Assembly: GCF_032062135.1 (NCBI RefSeq)
Contig: NC_092858.1
Coordinates: 164,300,200-164,364,199, forward strand
DNA: 64,000 bases
Direction of reading: 5' to 3'
Source: Pyxicephalus adspersus
Taxonomy: Eukaryota > Chordata > Amphibia > Anura > Pyxicephalidae
The stretch's first letter is position 1. The number at the start of each line of letters is the position of its first letter. Both the position numbers and the translations under genes were made by a program. This document shows positions 59,616 to 64,000 of the stretch, piece after piece. The notes beneath the pieces are model-generated. The model searched no databases, was not told the origin of the DNA, and was given only the letters and a program-made list of their open reading frames with translations.

Positions 59616-59815
59616 CAGTGTTCCGCTACCTTAAATAAATTTTCAGGTCTTCAGGAAGCCCCTGCTATAATCACCATATCCGCAGCTCACAGTATATTAG
59701 TGAGGGGGTCAGTGGGAAGAATGTCTCCTACATTCTTGGCCATGGGGAAGATTGTCACCCTTACAGATAGCCAAAAAGATCATTGGTATCAGTTAATCTG
59801 ACCTGAGAATCAGGG
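59616..59815 (+). mobile_element. hAT-like element family B, nested in Tc1
   Basis: Starts CAGTGTTCCGCTACC, then TTTTCAGGTCTTCAGGAAGC, CCGCAGCTCACAGTATATTA, CCCTTACAGATAGCCAAAAA, and stops at TGACCTGAGAATCAGG. The right end is lost. Confidence 0.65.
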
Positions 59816-59840
59816 TTGCAGTAACCCAACACCGATATAG

Positions 59841-60480
59841 GGTGCAATGTGCTGTTTGATATTGACGTTAGTAGTCGGATTGTGTCAAGATCAAAGCTCT
59901 TCAAGGGCCTTGGAATTGAGGTTGTGGATGCCAACTATTCCTCTGTAAAGAAAGTAATAAGAAAAAGGTGCAGACTTGGTGGTACTGATCAGAGGATAAC
60001 TTTTTCAACCATTGGTGTACACATTGCACTGGAAGATTGCACCAATTTACCACACATGTGAACTGTGGGAGAAAGAAGCCTCTGCTGTCAAAAAAAAAAA
60101 AAAAATGTGCATTTCAACATTAAGGTAAACCTTTAAGAATGAAATGCTATAAGACTAAAGAATCAAAGATATATTGGTTTGACCACAGTATGGGTTGGCA
60201 TCTTTGGTGCAACTCAAAGACCGAAACCAAAACTTTTTATTCACAGGAGCAGTAGAAATGTTTGCAAACCAAACATGGCATTTTATGAAAAGAATCTTAA
60301 ATAGAAATTGTAATGCATGGCGGTGGCAATGTCTTGGTTTGTTTCTTTAGGACCTAGAGGCCTGTAGTCATCGTCAGCTATAAATTATACTTTATATTAA
60401 AGTGTCCTAAAAGCGTGAAGAGATCTTAAACTGGCAGTACATGCAAGGAAATTCCCAAGTCTGTACATTTTTTTAACAGT
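59841..60480 (+). pseudogene. Tc1-like transposase remnant
   Basis: Nucleotide and broken-frame resemblance to a frog/fish Tc1 transposase gene. The head contains LFKGLGIEVVDANYSSVKKV, then a GAAGCCTCTGCTGTC (KPLL region). Further on come AAACCAAACATGGCATTTTA, AAGAATCTT, TGGCGGTGGCAATGTCTTGG (the HGGGNVLVW region before the second catalytic Asp), and AGTACATGCAAGGAAA. Frameshifts and deletions are plentiful; it is inactive. Confidence 0.6.
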
Positions 60481-61329
60481 GTGTGGTTACATCTAACAAT
60501 ATATTGAAGAAATAATTAAAATGTAAATTTTCCCTGTGTTGTTTTTCAAACATATCTCCTTTATATACCATAACACCTATAGGATCTACTGTTTGCCCGG
60601 TAAAGTATGTGGAAAAAAGTCAACTATTTTCATGGTGCACTTACCTTTTTGCATGACTGTTAGATGAATTATTACAAAAATGAGCAAGGGGATTCTTAAT
60701 GATGGAAAGGGTTGAGTTAAGAGAAGGTGGAGCTGGGATTTAATAGACAAACGACCTTGGGTTGTTACCCCTGCTGTATTTGCTGTCAAGCAAATGAATT
60801 TGGAGCATCAAAAGAGGAATACCAAACTGGTAAGTACTCTGCACTGCAAATTAATTTTGGACGCACTGACCTTTCACGCCAAACAAATACAATCTTTATA
60901 GAATTCACAAAAATATTTTTTTTTTTTGAGTTCTTGCTACAGTGTGTATCATGTCTTGTTCCAATTGGGGTAAAGGAGATACTTTCCATGGGTAAATCTA
61001 TTCCAAAGTCTACTGCCAAAAGCTGGCTTTTCTTTTGAACTAATCAAGCAAAAGACATCTCGTTTCGAATTACAATGGGATTATAGTCTTCCATTTCCAG
61101 GATCATAGACTTCAGCTTGCTAAAATACACAATATTTTGTGTATATTACACAGCTTGCTTTTCTTTTTCAATTACAAGATTGTGAGGGTTTTCAGAAAAC
61201 TTCTCTCTACCAATAAATGGAAGAAGTGCAGGTGTTTCCAGTGGAGGGTTTACTGTTGATAAGACCCTTTAGATAACTGTGTGTGTTCCATTCTTGTAAG
61301 CAACGGTGTAAGGGGAACCCTTTTGTCTT

Positions 61330-61680
61330 CCAGCATAGCTCTGCCTTGTGTACAATGCCAGCTACAAACATTATGGCAAAGTTTAGTGTGGAAAACTTGA
61401 ATGGCCTGCACACAGCTCTCATTCAACTCAACAGAACAACTTTGGGATAGACTGGAGCACCAATTGTGAGCCAACTCAAATCAGTAACTGACCTCACCAA
61501 TCCCCCTTTGGCAATTCCCAAAGACAAACTCCAAAATCTGGTGGAAAGCATTTACCAGTGGAGTGTAAGCTTCCGTAGCTGCAAAGGAGGAGGGAAACTC
61601 CATATTATTGCCCATGTTTTGAAATAAACTATCCAACAAGCTTATATGGATGTGATGGTTTCACAAACCTTTAGTCATAC
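61330..61680 (+). pseudogene. Second Tc1-family transposase C-terminus, decayed
   Basis: Reads, with stops, NLNGLHTALIQLNRTTLG, then SVTDLTNPPLAIPKDKLQNL, VESIYQWSV and CKGGG, matching the family end DLNPIEHLWDxLE...VPDLTNALLEEW...NLVESLPRRVEAVIAAKGG. The Asp-Leu-Asn-Pro motif is destroyed (ALIQLNR). TTTAGTCATACAGTGTA near 61672-61685 may be the inverted end. Same family as the intronic fragment at 32279-32520. Confidence 0.6.
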
Positions 61681-61689
61681 AGTGTAATA

Positions 61690-63124
61690 TATCCTGATGG
61701 CACCTATCTGGCGATATTAAGCAAATCTACAACTCGAGCCTGAGGGTTCTCATTTATCCAGGTCAATGGTCTTGTAATCTATACAAAAACTGGCAGTTCT
61801 TCCAACCTGCCTCATCATTTCTAATAGGTGTCCCCAGCATTTCTAAACAGTCCCCATTATTTCAAAAGAGGATTTGTTCAATAACAGAATGGAGGTGTGA
61901 ACATTTGAGAAGACACTATTTTATTATATTCTGTAGTCTTTTTTTTTCCTGTGCATGGATGTCAAAACTAGCTACTGGCACATTGTGCCAAAATCCAGGT
62001 CACTCTCTAATGCCCAGTGCTCTAGCAATGTATAAAGCCATTTGTACTGGACTTCAAACACATCCAATCTGAATTCCAAACTTTTTTTTATCCAAGAAAG
62101 TAGTTAGGAAGTGCAGAATATCAAAATCTTTTACATTTAACACTGTCAGGGGATCGGTTCTATGTATTCTTGGTTCTACAAAATGGATTGCCTTGCACTC
62201 TGCTAAGATGAACGTGTTGTCAGTGTGTGAGCATTGATTTTGTAGCCTTTTATCTCTTCAATACCTCAAAACTGCCAATACTACCCAACCTCACACCCCA
62301 ATGGGAACAAGTTCAGCACAAAGATGTAAAAAAAAGTGTTTGCCAGCTACATTATAATAAAAAGTATAAATGCTCTTGGATGTATAATGCCATGCGCCAT
62401 GTTGTCATTTTTTACACAACTCCAGAAACATGAATGTTGCTCACTCACAAGCCTGTAATGGTTCATGGAATAAAAAAAGTAGCAATACAGTTTACACAAC
62501 AGATCATTTGTCATTTGTTTTTGGAGATTTATTACCAAATCAGGAATTATGGTTTATTATCATATCCAACAACCTTGAAGCAAAATGACTGATAGTAAGA
62601 TGGCTGTAATTACTGACCATTGTCAAAATCAGATAAATGACTGAAAAAGTTCCTCCAAAAACTGTTAATGTGTTAAACATATCCAAGTTCTGCAGCAGTA
62701 AAAGTTACAATGTCAAACCACCTCAAACTGGTATTTCAGATACGGTGGAGTTCTATGGCGGAAGGTTGTTATAATCTGTTTTTTGGTTTCTTATAACCTG
62801 TTAAGTTTAGTGAGAGTTCTCTGATATAAGATCTGCCAACTTTTTGGATGGGCCAATCCTCAAGGCATATACGAAATCCTCACCATCCACCGAACACTGA
62901 AATATCTGTTTTGGGTTGGTTTACGTCCTTAATAAAACATTGCATGCATTACGTCATGATAAAGAACACCAACACTCTGATTAAACTAAGATACATGATA
63001 TGGGAAAAGAGGGAAAACAAAGAGGCATCAAGTTAATTCCTAACAATGTAATGCCCGAGTTTCATTTGGAGGGATGTGTAAAGATGATACCATTGGGCAG
63101 AATGTAAAACAGAAGACTGAAAAG
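61690..63124. other. Probable synj1 intron, nothing recognised
   Basis: No exon or repeat that I can support; open frames are short. Confidence 0.4.
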
Positions 63125-63398
63125 CAGCTCTACTCAACCTCTTTAATTTGGAGGGAACCTTTGAAATAATTTTTGGGTCTTCGGGGAGTCCCTTCTATAA
63201 TTATTATATCCACAGCTCACAATACAATAGTATAGTGGTCAGTGAGAAGCATTGCCGGCTATTGGGAAGAATGTCACCCTTACAGATAGCCAAACAAATC
63301 TTTGGTGTCACCTAAACTGACCTGAGAGGCACAAACTGTTAATTGCTCAAGGAACCCCTAGAAATCTCCTTAAGAATCCCGGTTGAGAATCACTACTG
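63125..63398 (+). mobile_element. hAT-like element family B, fullest copy
   Basis: Starts CAGCTCTACTCAACC and ends GGTTGAGAATCACTACTG, inverted ends. The body carries TTTTTGGGTCTTCGGGGAGT, CCACAGCTCACAATACAATA, CTTACAGATAGCCAAACAAA and TCAAGGAACCCCTAGAAATC. Reference copy for the three others. Confidence 0.7.
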
Positions 63399-63417
63399 TA
63401 AAGGGTAAGGCAGGTGG

Positions 63418-63662
63418 CAGTATGTGCAGGAGAGGAGCGTGAAAAGTATGACAGCAGGCAGGAGAGGAGCACGAAGAGTAAGACAGTGGAAAATACATGC
63501 AGGAGAGGAGCACAGAGAGTAAGACAACTGACAATACGTGCAGGGGAGGAGTGTGTAGAGTAAAACAGTTGACAATATGTGCAGGGGAGAAGTGTGTAGA
63601 GTAAGACAGCAGATAAATAAGTGCAGGCAAGGGGCACGAAGAGTAAGACGATAGACAATAGC
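63418..63662. repeat. ~41-bp minisatellite, six units
   Basis: Units begin GCAGGAGAGGAGCACGAAGA and continue GTAAGACAGTKGACAATAYGT. Units differ at several sites. Repetitive Cys/Leu/Ser open frames on the minus strand come from it and are not proteins. Confidence 0.85.
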
Positions 63663-64000
63663 AAGTTCTCCAGTGGCTTCCTGGGCCTCACATCCAGTCC
63701 GTCCTAAACTGCAGTAGAGAGATAGGATCAGATAGCCAAGGAAGTACATTTTGCAGCAGGTATGGATGTCTGTAAGCAAGAGGGAGAGAGAGAACTGGGG
63801 AGGGTGAAGAGTTTGGGCCAGGTAGGGGACTGAAATTACCAAATAAAAATGTCAGTTGGAAGGGGGTGTAGGTCCTTGTTAAGGAATGCCTGTAACTGGG
63901 GGAATGTATGTTCGCTGAGGGGGTCAGGGAGTGATGTTGAGGTAGGGGTAACTGTAAGCAGGAGAGGAGCAGAGCAAAATTTGTATGGGAAGTAGCTGGG
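63663..64000. other. Window end, nothing recognised
   Basis: Purine-rich sequence, with weak echoes of the minisatellite (GCAGGAGAGGAGCAGAG at about 63958). No exon recognised. Confidence 0.45.

Larger units (their letters stand above)
59401..60661 (+). mobile_element. Tc1-like transposon, decayed, with nested hAT
   Basis: Left end CAGTCATGTGAAAAGTAAGT after TA; right end, reversed, CAGTCATGCAAAAAGGTAAG next to TTA at 60660. The element (59403-60659) spans about 1.26 kb including a family B hAT copy at 59616-59815. The transposase remnant is on the plus strand. Lies in the probable synj1 intron. Confidence 0.75.

Noticed and set aside
63347..63842. Overlapping Cys/Leu/Ser-rich minus-strand frames
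   Set aside because: Produced by the ~41-bp minisatellite and the neighbouring hAT copy, not by a gene.
57547..64000. Search for further synj1 exons
   Set aside because: No proline-rich or catalytic-domain exon with matching splice sites was seen on the minus strand; the stretch is probably one intron.
1..64000. CRISPR arrays, operons, phage or other prokaryotic systems
   Set aside because: The window is vertebrate nuclear DNA; tandem repeats present are mini- and microsatellites.

Overview
The window is vertebrate nuclear DNA, most likely from a frog. It is AT-rich, has multi-exon genes with long introns, and is crowded with dispersed repeats: tRNA-headed SINEs, non-LTR retrotransposon tails, fold-back MITEs, hAT pieces and Tc1-like pieces. 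The repeat types and the two recognisable genes (cfap298 and the 3' end of synj1) suggest an anuran. The exact species cannot be told from the sequence. A run of N occupies 44884-45779.

Layout. Positions 1-31.7 kb hold no gene I can recognise. This part has many repeats, separated by single-copy stretches; some of these look like possible conserved non-coding elements but cannot be confirmed here. Positions 31.7-41.5 kb hold a complete minus-strand cfap298 gene (formerly C21orf59). It has seven coding exons encoding 290 residues, plus a probable non-coding first exon, and a polyadenylation signal shortly after the stop. Three X-box-like (RFX) motifs lie within about 440 bp at its 5' end, as expected for a motile-cilium gene. 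Positions 41.5-56.7 kb are intergenic: nested transposons, the gap, tandem repeats and unassigned sequence. Positions 56.78-57.55 kb are the last exon of synj1 (synaptojanin 1, long isoform), also on the minus strand, with three NPF motifs. The rest, to 64 kb, is probably a synj1 intron carrying a Tc1-like element, MITEs and a minisatellite.

The order synj1 then cfap298 on the same strand matches, as I recall it, human 21q22.11, so this is ordinary conserved synteny. The two genes act in different processes (synaptic vesicle recycling and dynein-arm/cilium assembly). I found no new multi-gene system. The observations most worth a second look are the X-box cluster, two repeat insertions pressed against cfap298 splice donors (one donor is also unusually weak), a SINE and a LINE that appear to share a 3' tail, and the nested transposon complexes.
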